This document shows positions 1-12,800 of a stretch of DNA of 64,000 bases, piece by piece. The first letter of the stretch is position 1, and each line of letters begins with the position of its first letter. Source of the stretch: Sarcocystis neurona (Eukaryota > Apicomplexa > Conoidasida > Eucoccidiorida > Sarcocystidae). The notes under the pieces were generated by a model. It was not told where the DNA came from, searched no databases, and saw only the letters and a program-made list of their open reading frames with translations. The translations under genes were made by a program, and so were the position numbers. The stretch lies in NCBI GenBank assembly GCA_000727475.1, contig KL647315.1, forward strand, positions 1,452,826 through 1,516,825, in the 5' to 3' direction.

Positions 1-461
1 ACGCATGCAAATAAATATCGAAAAAGAGAAAATAACGGAGAAGGAAGATGAAAGGGGATGAGAAAGGGAAAGGGAAAAGGAGGTGGCCGAAGGTTTACAG
101 AGAGAAAAAAAGAAGGGACTAGCGAGAAGGGACGGACACAGAACCAAACACATACACATACATATATACATATATACGTGTATATATATATATGTATATA
201 TATGTGTACACAGAGACAGAAACAGAGAGAAAAAGAGAGGAAAAAAATAGAGAGAGAGAAAGGGAGATATGGATAGAGACTGATAGAGACAGAAGTAGGT
301 GTCTGCTGCTTATATATATGTGTGTGGTGATGCTGCTGTGTGTGGGTGTAGACACGTCTGCGTGTGTATGTTGTATTCTGAAGCATTCCTGGGGAAGGCA
401 TGCGGGACTCGTCTGTGCTGCGTTTGTTTCTGTTCCTCTGCATGCGTGCGGCCGAGTGCAG

Positions 462-3400
462 GCAGGCGCATGCAATGGAGGCGTGGTGTGTGGCGCTGGA
501 TCCGCACGCCGAAGGAAATGTCGTCGCTACCGGTGGGAAGCAGCAGCAGCAGGAGCCGCAGCAGCAGCAGCAGGCAGATTCGCGAAAAGAGGACCGCGGC
601 CCTGCAGCAGAGAGAAGCAGCAGCAGCAACACCCACCAAGAGCAGCACCCGCAGCCTGCAAGCAGCAGCGCAGCAGCAGCAGAGCAGCAGCAGCAGCGCA
701 GCAGCAGAGCAGCCGCGGAGGGGTCAGTCGAGTCGGTCGCAGGGGCGGTTGCTCCGTGCGCAGCAGCGGTAGCAGCAGCAGTGCGAGAGGCAGCAGCAGA
801 GCGGTCCGCAGGCGCAGGGGGAGCGCGACGCAGCAGCAGGGGAGAGGAGGAAGTGAGGCGATAACGTGGGGAGACGTGGGAGCAGCAGCACCGCAGCAGC
901 AAAGAAGTGGCACACATCGCAGGGCGCATGGGACCACCTGCCTCACGCGTCGCGCAGAAGGAAACAGCAAAAGACATCAGCGGCGAAAGTGAAGTGCCGT
1001 ACCACATCGACGTAGCCCCGCTGGCCAGTGTCTGTTATCCCCTGCATATATGCATGCATGTATTAGACGTGTGTGTATGTGTGTCTGTGTCTCGCTCTAT
1101 ATACACGTATGTAGTAGAGAGAAGAGAATTTCCGTGTCGAGAAAAAGGAAGTCTGCGTCGCGCATATATATATGTACGTATATGTATATGCATGCGTACA
1201 CGTATATATATATGCATTCGTGTGCATGCGCCCGTGTATACGAGTCGATCGTGTGTGCGTCTCTTGCATGCACATCTCCTCGTCGGCGAGAAGAAAAAGA
1301 ATAGAAGAAGTATCGCAGGACGTAGTACGTCGGCTCTCCGTCTTGCTGCCTCCACGGACACATCCGTGTCTCGTCGAAGAAGAGACGGCGTTGCGTAGAT
1401 GCCGGCAGCAGCAGGCGGGGGGGGGGGAGTCTCTGCGGCGCTGCGTAGATGCCGGCAGCAGCAGGNNNNNNNNNNNNNNNNNNNNNNNNNNNNNNNNNNN
1501 NNNNNNNNNNNNNNNNNNNNNNNNNNNNNNNNNNNNNNNNNNNNNNNNNNNNNNNNNNNNNNNNNNNNNNNNNNNNNNNNNNNNNNNNNNNNNNNNNNNN
1601 NNNNNNNNNNNNNNNNNNNNNNNNNNNNNNNNNNNNNNNNNNNNNNNNNNNNNNNNNNNNNNNNNNNNNNNNNNNNNNNNNNNNNNNNNNNNNNNNNNNN
1701 NNNNNNNNNNNNNNNNNNNNNNNNNNNNNNNNNNNNNNNNNNNNNNNNNNNNNNNNNNNNNNNNNNNNNNNNNNNNNNNNNNNNNNNNNNNNNNNNNNNN
1801 NNNNNNNNNNNNNNNNNNNNNNNNNNNNNNNNNNNNNNNNNNNNNNNNNNNNNNNNNNNNNNNNNNNNNNNNNNNNNNNNNNNNNNNNNNNNNNNNNNNN
1901 NNNNNNNNNNNNNNNNNNNNNNNNNNNNNNNNNNNNNNNNNNNNNNNNNNNNNNNNNNNNNNNNNNNNNNNNNNNNNNNNNNNNNNNNNNNNNNNNNNNN
2001 NNNNNNNNNNNNNNNNNNNNNNNNNNNNNNNNNNNNNNNNNNNNNNNNNNNNNNNNNNNNNNNNNNNNNNNNNNNNNNNNNNNNNNNNNNNNNNNNNNNN
2101 NNNNNNNNNNNNNGGGGGGAGGGTTCTGCGGCGCTGCGAAAGGAACTTTGACAGGAAACTCCGCTTTCAGCCGAGGCCCGCTGCTGTTCTGCTGCTCGTC
2201 TACCACATCAGGGGTTCACACAAATATCTGCACTTTCATATATGTATACAAACGAAGACAGAGAGGAGAACACACGGAGATGCCAATACATATAGATCGT
2301 TATAGAGGCGGAGACTTATATGTATATATGGAGATACAAAAAGACCGAGCGGGAGAACATATATATATCCAGAGAGAGAGACATACGAAGATATATAGAA
2401 AGAGATATGGAAATATATATATATATATGGGAAGACATACTTGCAAGTCCATATATATATACATTAATATATATGGAGAGAGCAGCATACGTATACAGAT
2501 ATACATGCAGACAGATATATAGAGAGAGAGATACAGAGGAAAAGATATATATGCGGGGATACATTGATATACAAATATATGTACATCTGTAGTGAGAGAC
2601 AGAAAGAATATATAGAGAGACATATATATCTACATAGAGAAATATATGTGTAGAGAGATATATATGGCGCTACATATATATATGTATATGTATATACAGG
2701 TAGGGATATCTATATGTGTGTATGTATATATATATATATATGTGGTCATCACGTACAGAGATATATATGGGGGCTACATATGTATATATATATATCCATA
2801 TATATATATATATATGTATATATATACAGGTAGGGATATATATTGAGATAGAGAGGGACAGGAGGAGATAAGAGGGAGATATGCAGATATATTCGTGTAG
2901 AGAAAATTTTCCACATAAAGAGATTTATATTAAGAAAGTAGAGCAAGAGATTCATATATATATATACATATATATGGGTGTAGGCATATAGATACGCCGG
3001 TAGAGAGAAATGCGGAGAGGAAGATGTATATATGTGTCTGAATAGATATATAAAGAGATAGAAAGCCACATATATACAGAGAGACGTAAAGATACATATA
3101 TACATATATATATATGTGTATAGAGGGAGATTAGTGTGGATAGAGGCAGATTTACATATGTGCAGGGATACGCACTTATATACACACATATATGTGGATG
3201 GGTACGTATTTGCACAAGTACATATAGATAGATAGATGGCTGCGGATATATACACCAAGTCGATGCAACGGGTAGATGTGTGTTTTGGGGGGCGTGTGTG
3301 CACGCAAGCTTCTTTTTTCGAGCGTATGTACACCCCACCAGAAATGACGCGAGAACTGTGGGGTGCTCTGCTGAGTGCTGCTGCCACCGCTTGCTGCTGC

Positions 3401-6400
3401 CGCGCGCAGGTGCCGATGACTGCAGCGTGGCTCTGTGGGATCTACGCAGCAGCAGCAGCAGCAAGGGCGTGCTACGCGCTGCTGCTGCTGTGGGCCGGAA
3501 CACGCGCAGCCACCCGATGGGAGTTACTGCCCTTTCCTTCCCTCTGCACGAGCAGCAGCAGCTTTTCACCGGATGGTAATATATCCCCAGCAGCAGCAGC
3601 CGTGTCAGCCGCTACAGCGCCAAGCGGCACTGGGTGGAGCAGCAGCAGCAGCATCAGCGTTGAACCAGCGCATGCAGAGACGTGCAGCCGCAGCACCGAC
3701 AGCAGAAGCAGCAGCAGCACGTCCGCAGCAGTCCTCCTGAACGGATCGATATAGCAGCAGCAGCAGCAGGAGTTGCTGCATCGCAGCCCGAGTAGTAGCG
3801 ACAGCGGTTACACATGAGCAGCAGCAAATGCCCCACGTCAGGCGGCGGCTTCTCGATAGCGGCAGCAGGAGAGTCACAAGGCAGCAGTTGCAACTGAAAC
3901 AGCAGCAGCCGCAGCGCGACGAAGGGCAGCATCAGCAACTGCAGCGTCCGCCACAGCGACAGCAGCAGCAGCATCCGCGAGGACAGCAACAGCGACAACA
4001 CAGCAGCACCAATAGCAATAGCAGCAACAACGAGCCTACCAGCACCAGCAGCACTAACACCAGCAGCAGCATTAGCAGCAGCCACATTAACAGCAGCGAC
4101 AGCTCTAAGAACAACAGAAGCAACATTAACATTGGCAGTAGCATCAACATCAGTAGCAGCAGCACTCGCAGCAGCAGCAAAGAGCAACAGCAGCAGACTA
4201 ACGGCAGCAGCAGCAGCACTGACAGACACAGCAGCAGCAGGTCTAACAGCAGCAGCAGGAGAATCCCGCTCGTGGCTGGATGCTGCGTGTTTGTTCGAAT
4301 ATTACGTATTTGTTCGCGTGGATGTATAAATGCCGAGTGAACGCGCCCCTACGAGCGTGTGGGGTTGTATCAAGACGCAGCTGCAGGCACGCCGTCTCTT
4401 TTTCTTGAGAGCCGCATGCGTAGAGCGTCGTCGACGTTGGTTGATCGATACGAACAGTTTTTCGCAATGCACGCCCATGTGCCGCTACATCTGTCTCTGT
4501 CTCTCTTCCGCGCAGGAGCACCGCGTTCTCCAGCAGTTGTTTTGCAAGCCCAGCGCACCACCAGTTAATATTGCCCTTGCCTTAAAACAGGCATGTGCTC
4601 GCTACACACAGTGAGACACAGGCCAATATGTATGCATACATACATATATACACACACATATATATATTTATACCTCCACATATGTACACGTATATTTCCT
4701 CCCATCTACATGAACACACTTATTTACATACATACTTTCGTAGCGCCCTCATACGTGGAGTCGATACGCTGATACATCCGTATCAATATCCACGTATATG
4801 ATCACATATCTACATACATATATATACATATAGACACATATATATGTACGTCTATTCACACTAATACAGAACTATGCATGTGTACATTTATATACACGTG
4901 TGGACGTTTCTTCAAACATTGGCTTAAATATACACATACACTCGTGCGTACAGGTCTATATACACGTCCACATACATACACATATATATATATATATATG
5001 TGCATCTTCATACATATATACACACATTTGTGTTGATACACATATACACATATATACCTACATATATATACATGGATCCACATCGGTACATATATACACA
5101 TATATATTTATACGTATACGTATATACATCAGTACACATCAGTACACATATACGCATACATATAGATATACACGTATACACACATGTTCGTATATATATG
5201 TGTTCGCCCTATATTTACACACATACATATATATATATATATCATATACATACACGCGTATACATATAGGCGCAACTGTATTCATATATATATATATATA
5301 TATATATATGTACGTATATACGTAGAACTTTACATGTATATACTCATATACATATATATATACACCTATATACATTAACACACATACATTCGTTCATATA
5401 TGTATACACCTATATGCATATGAGTACTCCTATGTACCTATACGTGTATACGCGAGTATTCACAAATACATACGCAAGTCACCTGCGCCGCTATATCTAC
5501 GCAAGTCTTCACGTCTATACACCCCTATATTCAACATATCTGTACGCGAGTATACAAGGATGTGGCCACGTCTATCTGCAGCCGATATACATGTGTGGAC
5601 ACGTAGTGTGTGTGTCTCTTTTGAAGACGCATGCGTCTGGCGGGCGGCTCCTTTGCATGCATGCAGTCTAGCGGTGCCCGCCTGCGTCTCTCTCACCGCA
5701 GAGACGTGCAGCTGCTGCTTTCCTGCTGCACGTCGAGACGGCGGAAAGGGACGGCCTCGTGCTGGGGGGACGCCCACATGCGTGTGAATATATCTGCGCA
5801 GGCGAATACGTATGTATACCCGAATAGATGGGTAAACATATAGGCGTGTGTGTATGTCTTGCATGCATGTGTAGAGGTTAATATAGAGGTATTCGTGTGT
5901 ATTTGTCTTGGCTTGGGAGGTGCACTGGGACTCCACTTTCGCGTTCTTCTTCGCGCGCATGCAGGGCTGTGGGAGGGCCTTTCTGCACCTGTGCGGGGCA
6001 TGCGTGGGAGTGTGAGGAGGTGGTCTCGCCGGAGACGCCTGCTGCTGCAGTGTGTGGCGTAATACGGAAGGTGGTGCATGCGCAGCAGCAGCTCGCGTGA
6101 CGACGACATGCGGCTTCGCGCGAGGACGCCACACACACGTTACATGCGCATGCACAGATTTTCGTGGACTTTTTTTGCCCCGCATGCAGCTACGACGAAA
6201 AGGTGCGCATCTTCGACCGACGCCTTCTCAACCATCCCGTCGGCTCCTTCAAAATCTCGGGAGGCGTGTGGCGGATGAGGTGGCTGCCCTACTACTACGA
6301 CGACGACTGGGTCGTCAGCCCGCAGCAGCAAGAGCAGCAGAAGGCGGAAAGGGAAAACGAGAAGCAGAAGGAGCGGAAGATACAGCAGCAGCAGCAGCAC

Positions 6401-9355
6401 GGCCACCCGGAAAAGAGAGAGGAGCGGAAACCGCGGCTGCTCGTCGCTGCTGCCCACGGCGGCTGCGAAGTGTGGGGTTTCCGACTCGGCAGGGACCCAC
6501 GTGAGCCACAACACATGCGCGCCCCGACCTCTCTGCCACTTCCCAGCACGGGACCCCCGCGCGTAAACAAATACTTTCCTCAAAGTTCTGGTGTACGTAC
6601 ACCTCACTGCTGGAACGGAAAACAGCGGAAGACGGCCCGGATGTCGCTCCGTCCACACGCGCACGCGAATGTACCTCTGCATGCACCAGCGTATGTATTT
6701 GTGTACACACATATATATGTGTGAATAGACAGCGGGAGAGCGAGAAATAGAGCAAATAGGGAGAAGCAGATGGACAAGTCGAAGAAAAGTAAATGCACGT
6801 CGAAACGTCACAGAAAGGTCAGCAGCCCGACTTGTGGAAGCATGGCCAATAGGTGTGCATGCGCATGCAGTTGCCAGAGACGTATAAAAAGGAGACTCCT
6901 GCCTCTTGGGCCAAATACTTCCTGCAGCTATGCGTTGAAGACCGATGCTTGCCGCGCTCCCGTCGCTGCTGCCTCGTGTCTTCTTCGCACTTTCGAACCT
7001 CGTTAGCGAAACGCCTCTAGCAGGGTTTCCTTCTACTGCTTCGTTTATATATGTGGAAATATATCTCCTTGCAGAGAGATCAGGTGGCTGTGCGTACCAC
7101 ATCCGGGAAGTACTTGCGGAGCTACACACGCGTACACATGTGTGTCCGCCTACACACCTTAAAATATGTGGGCATATATATATGTGGGTGTACATATATA
7201 TATATACATATATATATATGTATACGTATATGTGCTTGTAGAAATTTGTATGTCTCGCTGTACGTATATGTGTATATATATGGATATGTATATATATATG
7301 GGGGGGTGTTCGTGGATATATCTCTCTATATCTATCTCGTCGAGTCTCCCATCTTCGTGATACATATATATACATATGTATGTGTATGTATACTCGTATA
7401 GTAATGTCCCTGTATATACCTGGTGAATGTAGATGTACCAACGATACTTTTGCCTCCCAGGATGTGTCCCACTTTTGAGAGAGAAGAAGAAACTTCTGTA
7501 GAAATTCGTCCGCGCCGGTGGCTCGCTGAGGACGACTTCCTGCTGCTCAGGAACGCACGAGGAGTAGCGGCAGCTGCTGGCTCTCCACACGGGCGGCTTC
7601 GACTTCCTCGTCAGAGTGGCCCGCAACTCTCTTCTTCTCTTCGTCTGTCATTCCCTTCATATCTCTATAAATCACCCACGTATAAACATATATATATATG
7701 CATGTATGTGGACATATATAAATGTATGTGTGTGTGTGTACGCCTATAAAGATATGCACATATACGCCTACACGTATATGTATCGGCAGCCGGCATCCTT
7801 CCACGACACCTGTATGCTGCACGGACGCGAGCGTCTCCCCGAGATTCTTCACGTATTCCCTCGGTGAAACATGTTGATTTTATTGTGGGTTGGGTCACGT
7901 CTTTCTCTTCACTCTCTCGACGGCCAGCCGCTTCTCTTCCCGGCCGCGGAAGTCTTAGCGTAGGCAGTTCTGCATAAGCTCTGCAGCGCTCGAGTCGCCG
8001 CGACGCAGCAGCAACCGACGACCGAGGACAGGGCAGGAAGAAGAGACGCAGGAAGGAAGGGAAACGAAGAGCTGTCGCCCTGCATGCGTTGTTTTGCAGC
8101 GTACGAGCGACTCGAACATTTTCAAGGACACCGGTCCATGGCATACGGCATCTCGTTCTGTGAAAAAAGTCACCTTCCACGCTCTCTGCCGCTCTCCTCT
8201 GTATTTTCTTCTTCTCCTCCTCGTCTTCCTCGGCGTGCCGCGTCGACCTCCTCGCCGCGCCACTCCGCCGCCTCCGCGCCGCACTTCTGCCCCTGCGGAA
8301 GCGCCGGGGGCCCTTTGCTATCTTCACGTGGTAAGGCGCGCAGCAGCCGCTTCTTTTACGCAGCCTTCCCGTAGGTGAACTGAACGGTGACACAGACGAC
8401 GCACGTCGAAGAAAATGGCGGGGACCTACGCGCCCCGAGTCCTCTTTTTGATTCTCCGTCTACATGTGGAAGATGCTGCCTCGGCGCGTGCGCGCCCGCA
8501 AGCCTACTCAGGAGACACACGCCGCAGCTCTGCACACGTTGATACGATACAGCTGCGTATATTTCTGCTACGTCCTTTCTTTTTTGCCGCACTTCTTTAA
8601 AGGGACTGCGAGTGTCTTCTCTGTCTCTCTCTTTGTGGGCAGCAGGAAGGGCGGACACGTTCTTTAGGGATACAGACACACATTCCCCCACCCAGGCATA
8701 TTCAGACAGATGCGCCCACGGCTGCCAATGCGCTTTCTCGCCTTGTTGCTGTTGGCTGGTGGCTTGTTCTCGGCCGCAGCTGCCCGCACTTCTTCCCATC
8801 TCTCCGCGCTTCTCCGTCTCGTGCGGCCTAGAAGTCCGTCGGAGCAGCACATGCCCATACACAAGTGGCCACAGACCCGCCGCCGCCCACGCACAAACGC
8901 GCATCACACCATCTGCTCAGGGCTGCTGCACGTGTGTGTGGAAGGGACATTTCTTTCCTCTAGCAGTTTCATTGTCAGTAGAAAAGGTTGACATATTGAT
9001 GGACGCTTATGTAGGCGCGGGTGGGGGAGGGGACCATGCCTGGCGTGGAGCCGGTCGAAGGGCAGCGCGAAGTGAAAAACACGCGTGGGCGCACGCCTGC
9101 GGGGTGGCCGGGGACTGACTTGCTAGTTTTACCTCGCTCTGCGTGGGACGTGTTGCCCCTGCTGCTGCTGCTGCTCTTCTTGGCCGTACCCGAGGCAGCA
9201 GCAGCAGGGGGACGTGCTGCTACCGCAGATCCGAGGCCTCGTGTCGTGTGTGTGGTGCTGCAGCGTCCCCCACGAAGGGTGAAGACGTCGCCGCTGCACC
9301 CCGCCCGCTCTTCGTTTCGTGCAGCTTCTACGACCGGCTTCTTGCCTTCTGGTGA
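462..9355 (+). CDS. DPH7: DPH7-like WD40 protein (diphthamide synthesis), 5' partial, five exons seen
   Basis: Proposed exons: 462-532, 3410-3575, 6190-6500, 8100-8159, 9264-9355 (TGA stop). The phases (1, 2, 1, 1) join without a frame break. DPH7 removes the methyl ester from the diphthine intermediate on eEF2 histidine before final amidation, in the cytosol. What is seen: a WD40 blade beginning EAWCVALDP and continuing across the first junction as [13 protein letters not shown]; then [45 protein letters not shown]; then RSMAYGIS; and at the C-terminus [14 protein letters not shown]. This order and these boxes (G-DD-WD-R, SYDE-like, GGVWR-KW, SCSFYD-L-W) are the DPH7/WDR85 signature. The N-terminal part is missing, so upstream exons must lie left of the window. 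The exon at 462 could instead start at 466. Short Ser, Ala and Gln runs interrupt the blades. Intron 1 contains the assembly gap. Identity is confident; exact splice sites are inferred. Confidence 0.85.
533..1030. repeat. CAG-type trinucleotide cluster in DPH7 intron 1
   Basis: Interrupted CAG/AGC/GCA runs from about 540 to 910, starting directly after the exon donor. All three frames stay open for long stretches because of the repeat, but the WD40 reading frame resumes only at 3410, so I treat this as intron rather than coding. Confidence 0.7.
1050..1390. repeat. TA/TG-rich simple sequence in DPH7 intron 1
   Basis: Mixed ATATAT, TGTGTG and TGCATGCA words, no coding signal. Two exact TGCATGCA words lie at 1051 and 1265. 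Confidence 0.6.
1391..1465. repeat. 50-bp minisatellite at gap edge
   Basis: A unit beginning with (C/T)TGCGTAGATGCCGGCAGCAG followed by a long G run and GTCTCTGCGGCG occurs at 1391-1440 and restarts at 1441. The sequence resumes after the gap (2114-2145) with the G run and CTGCGGCGCTGCG, consistent with the same unit array. Confidence 0.75.
1466..2113. other. Assembly gap (648 N)
   Basis: A run of N inside the first visible DPH7 intron. Both edges carry the same G-run plus CTGCGGCGCTGCG sequence, so the gap is probably an uncollapsed tandem repeat and its real length is unknown. Confidence 0.99.
2220..3240. repeat. TATA/GAGA microsatellite block in DPH7 intron 1
   Basis: About 1 kb of alternating (TA)n, GATA and GAGAGA words, with several (TA)5-10 stretches. 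Long Tyr/Ile-rich open frames on both strands come from the repeat itself. No gene is seen. Confidence 0.85.
3576..4275. repeat. CAG/CAA trinucleotide cluster in DPH7 intron 2
   Basis: Directly after the GT donor at 3576 the sequence becomes interrupted CAG, AGC and AAC triplets up to about 4265. It reads as Ser/Asn/Gln on + and Leu/Val/Ala on -, with no conserved block, so it is intronic. The remaining intron up to 6189 holds 4276-4600 (plain sequence, nothing recognised), a TA/CA block and 5560-6189 (plain sequence). Confidence 0.75.
4613..5560. repeat. TA/CA/TATAC microsatellite block in DPH7 intron 2
   Basis: Nearly continuous ACACATA, TATATA and TACGTATA words, including long (TA)n stretches near 4985, 5225 and 5285. 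No coding potential beyond repeat-driven Tyr/Ile/Thr frames. Confidence 0.85.
6501..8099. other. DPH7 intron 3, with TA microsatellites
   Basis: The intron begins GTGAGC at 6501 and ends TTTTGCAG at 8099. It holds TATATA/TGTATG blocks at about 7145-7420 and 7675-7790. A palindromic GGTGTACGTACACC lies at 6590-6603. No exon with a WD40 block was found, and exon 3 joins exon 4 in phase without one. Confidence 0.6.
8160..9263. other. DPH7 intron 4
   Basis: The intron runs from GTGAAA at 8160 to CTGCAG at 9263. It has normal composition with a pyrimidine-rich stretch near 8200-8260 and a short CTG run near 9160. No conserved coding block was recognised, although DPH7 proteins usually have a little more sequence between the two flanking blocks, so a small missed exon cannot be excluded. 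Confidence 0.5.
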
Positions 9356-9535
9356 AGACGGGGAAGGGAAGAAAACACATGCTTCTTGCCTTTCCCCAGC
9401 ACTGCAACTTTCGCCGTGGGCGGGACGATGTACGTCGGCGTCTTTATTCTGGAGGATAATACTCGCGAATGCAGGCGCATACACCTATGTACCAGACACG
9501 TATGTAGAAAACATCTGTGTCTCTGTCCGGGTCTG

Positions 9536-9730
9536 TACGTGTGTATATATATATATATATATATGTGCGTGTATGTATATGTGTGAATGTGGATGTGTCT
9601 ACGTGTACATGTGTATATTTTTACGTGTGTACATATATAGTTGCATGTGTGTACACATATAGATATATACTCATATATTTATATATATATATATACATAT
9701 ATATTTGTATGCATATAGGTATATATGCGA
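9536..9730. repeat. TA/TG microsatellite
   Basis: (TA)n and TGTGTA words just downstream of the DPH7 stop codon, including a TATATATATATATATA run at about 9545. Confidence 0.8.
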
Positions 9731-9826
9731 TTGCATGTGGGAAGACGGTATTCATTCGTTCTTGCTGAACACAAGTCTTTCGACTGCGCGATGTGGTGGC
9801 ACACTGTGTCTCATCCGGGGATGAGA

Positions 9827-9883
9827 AAAGAAGAAGAGGAATAAGACGAAGAAGAAGAAGAAGAGGATGAAGAAGAAGAAGGG
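9827..9883. repeat. (AAG)n purine tract
   Basis: A near-continuous run of GAA/AAG triplets broken by GGATG. Strand-asymmetric purine DNA in the intergenic region. Confidence 0.85.
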
Positions 9884-12800
9884 CAAGCCGGCGTTATTAC
9901 GGGGTCATGTATACACACTCATTTACACGTACACGTACCCTGATGGATGTACAGGAGTGTGAGCGCCTTTGTGGCTGGGTGTATATTTTTTTGTCTGCGT
10001 GTTCAATCTCTGCGTCTCTGAGAAGACGCGTGAAAATACTTCTGTGCTGCTGCTGGACTACAAGTAGCAACTGTTCGGCGTGAACTTGGTGCATTCCGTA
10101 TGATGGAAGAGCCGCAGTTTCCACCGACGAGGCGTGGGTATAATGTATAGAAATATTTGTCTTTCGATGACGGGGCCGGCGCCCACATAAGTAAGGGGAA
10201 GAGGAACGGCGGAAGTGAGAGAAGAAAACCACCAGAAAGGGAGAGAACGTTGACTGCCGCGGGCTGAAAACTTTGAGACGGTGGCGGCAACGAAGAAGAC
10301 TCGAAAAAATTACCAGAAGTACAGGGAGGACGCGGATATGAGCGCAAGGCCTCTTTTCTTTCCACTCAAATGCACGCCTAAAGACACAGACAGACACACA
10401 CGCACGGGTATCTTCTTTAAAAAATTTGTCGCCACACACGCGTGCTTGGACTACCGACGCAGGAAACCACTGTCGAACGCTGCGGTCAACACAGCCGTGG
10501 CGTGGCAGTGCAAATGTTGCAGGCAGACACATAAGCATCAAAGTTCCTTTGTCGTGTGGACGTCCATTCGTGGGCGTTATGTGTATACACGCATTTGTCT
10601 CTACGCGTAGGTCAACACCTACGCGTGTTCCTGTTCGCGTATCACTGTGCGCACAAGTACAACATAGATATACTCAGACGTGAATGTGTAGATATATGGA
10701 CGTATACACATACAGGCCTCTCACACTTATATGTACGTGTTTGGAGAAACGCACGCACGCCGTTCCCTGGTAGTTGTAACAGCTGTGAATTACCAGTGCC
10801 GCAAAAACTATGCAGCAGCAGCAGTCTATGCGAGGAGCGTACCTGCAGGTGGAAATGCGCGTGTGTGTGAGGATGTGAAAGAGACCGGGCCTGAAGCACG
10901 CGACCCCGCCAGGATCGCTGAGAATGGGTTGTGTTTGCATGAAAGGACCCTACGAATTTACGGCCCAGTACAAAAGCAGTTCTCAAGAGGTAGCAGACGT
11001 ACGCAGGTAGTTGTGCGTCCACGCAGACGCATGTAGACACATCCTCCTGTCCGCAGGGACGGTCTCACGGCACTCTGTCGATACTTCCGGTGTAAAACTC
11101 TCGGGTAACCAAGTTTAAAACTCTGCTACACAATCAGCTCCGTCCCTGCCAGAGACATACTTTCTCAGATCATTTGCGACCATCGAGACGTGTTAACATC
11201 GTCTCTGTAGCGGATCCTAGTGTGTTCAGCGTTTGTCCACCCAAGAAACTATGGGTCTAACATACAAGACATCCAAGATTTTGTGGTGTACAGCGCTATG
11301 TGATGTTTATCGCGGTAGCGTGTGGTATTGACTTTTGAAATTTTTTGAGATGTAGAGCTAAATATTGTATGTCGAGGTGGTGCGTAGTGTTGACTCTTTA
11401 TCAGACGTGTTACATTCTGCGCGGATTCCGGGTGCTCTTACGAAGACGTATGTTCGTCTTCCGCGATTTTCAAGCAGCTCCGAGTTGCTCTCAACTTCTT
11501 CCCACTGTCAATAAAACTGAGCAGCAGCCGTGCCGCAGACGTCTGTGACGCTGTTTGATGCGTGTTCGTTCTGGGGCATGCTACACGAGGAGTAACTTTG
11601 CGCGGTATACAACGTGGCGCTCCTTCCTTCGTTTGATATTATCTTCTGCACGAAAAATAAGGAGGACCTGCGCACTTCCTGTGCTTGTTGGCCGTGGGCC
11701 ATCAAAAGAAGGCTGCAGAAGTTTACATTGCCGAAAAGTTTCTCCGGGAAAAAGAATGCACACGCGCACAGGGAGGTCGAAAGTCCGCTGGCACTTCCTG
11801 TTCCGCGGTGACGACAAACGATGTTTGAACGCTGACCCTCTGCTTCAGTTTTTTCTACCGTCGAATATCGATGGAACAGGGGTTCAGGAGAGGCCGACAG
11901 GTGCTCTTTGCTTCTATTTTGTGTCAGCCACTTACTCAAAAAAAGCACTTGCCTACAGTGTCGCTGAAGAGGAGGTAAAACTCGTAAAGGGGAAACACTA
12001 AAAAAGGAATCAAAACTCAGATTTCTCGACCTGATGATGACTCACGAGAGACTGTCCAGCATGTGTTGATTCGTATGCGCGTATATGTATGCACATACAT
12101 AAAGCGGAACTCAAAAGAAGAAACCGACTTGATGCAGACAGACGATAGAAGTGGTCCTCTGCTTGATTCCCTCGATTCGGGTACAGCAACACGTCAGAGA
12201 AGACTGGCGCGCCGGCCTCCTTCACCTACCGTATCTTGTAGGATGATGCGGGCTTCAACTTGCGCAAGACGGTGCAATTTCAAGAAAAGAGTATCACGAG
12301 AAGACTCCAGTGTCCTCCGGCGTCCTGGAGTTCTTTGATATATAGACGCACCAGCGTCGACGCCGCAGTAGGTCCCAACTGCTAGAGGAACTTACATCCC
12401 TCCTATATGCAATCCTGCCACACTTGCGGAAGGTTTTCCTACGGTGGCGACAGGTTACGGCTGCTGGTCCCGCGGGACTTGGTCCCGCCGCTCAACACCT
12501 GCTTCCCCACCCCGTTTTTGTCACTGGCTACGTTACCATCCGGGTCCTTGTAACGCACGTCCTCCGCAAATCGATAACTAATCTGCTTGAACACAGGCAT
12601 AAAAAAGTTTTGGGCTCGTTACCTGTACATATGAAAGAAGCATCCACGACTTGTAGGCCGCACCCGCGAAAGAGTTAGCGGACGTGCCGTAAGATGCAAA
12701 TGTGTGAGTGAGTGTACGCATATGTGCGCGCATTTTGTTTCAGCCAACGGACCTACAATACACTCATATGAAAATCGATGTCTGTACGTATATGTGCGTG

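Noticed and set aside
11508..12001. Overlapping open frames of about 147 codons on both strands
   Set aside because: They mirror each other across the same interval and show no domain or composition change; likely chance.
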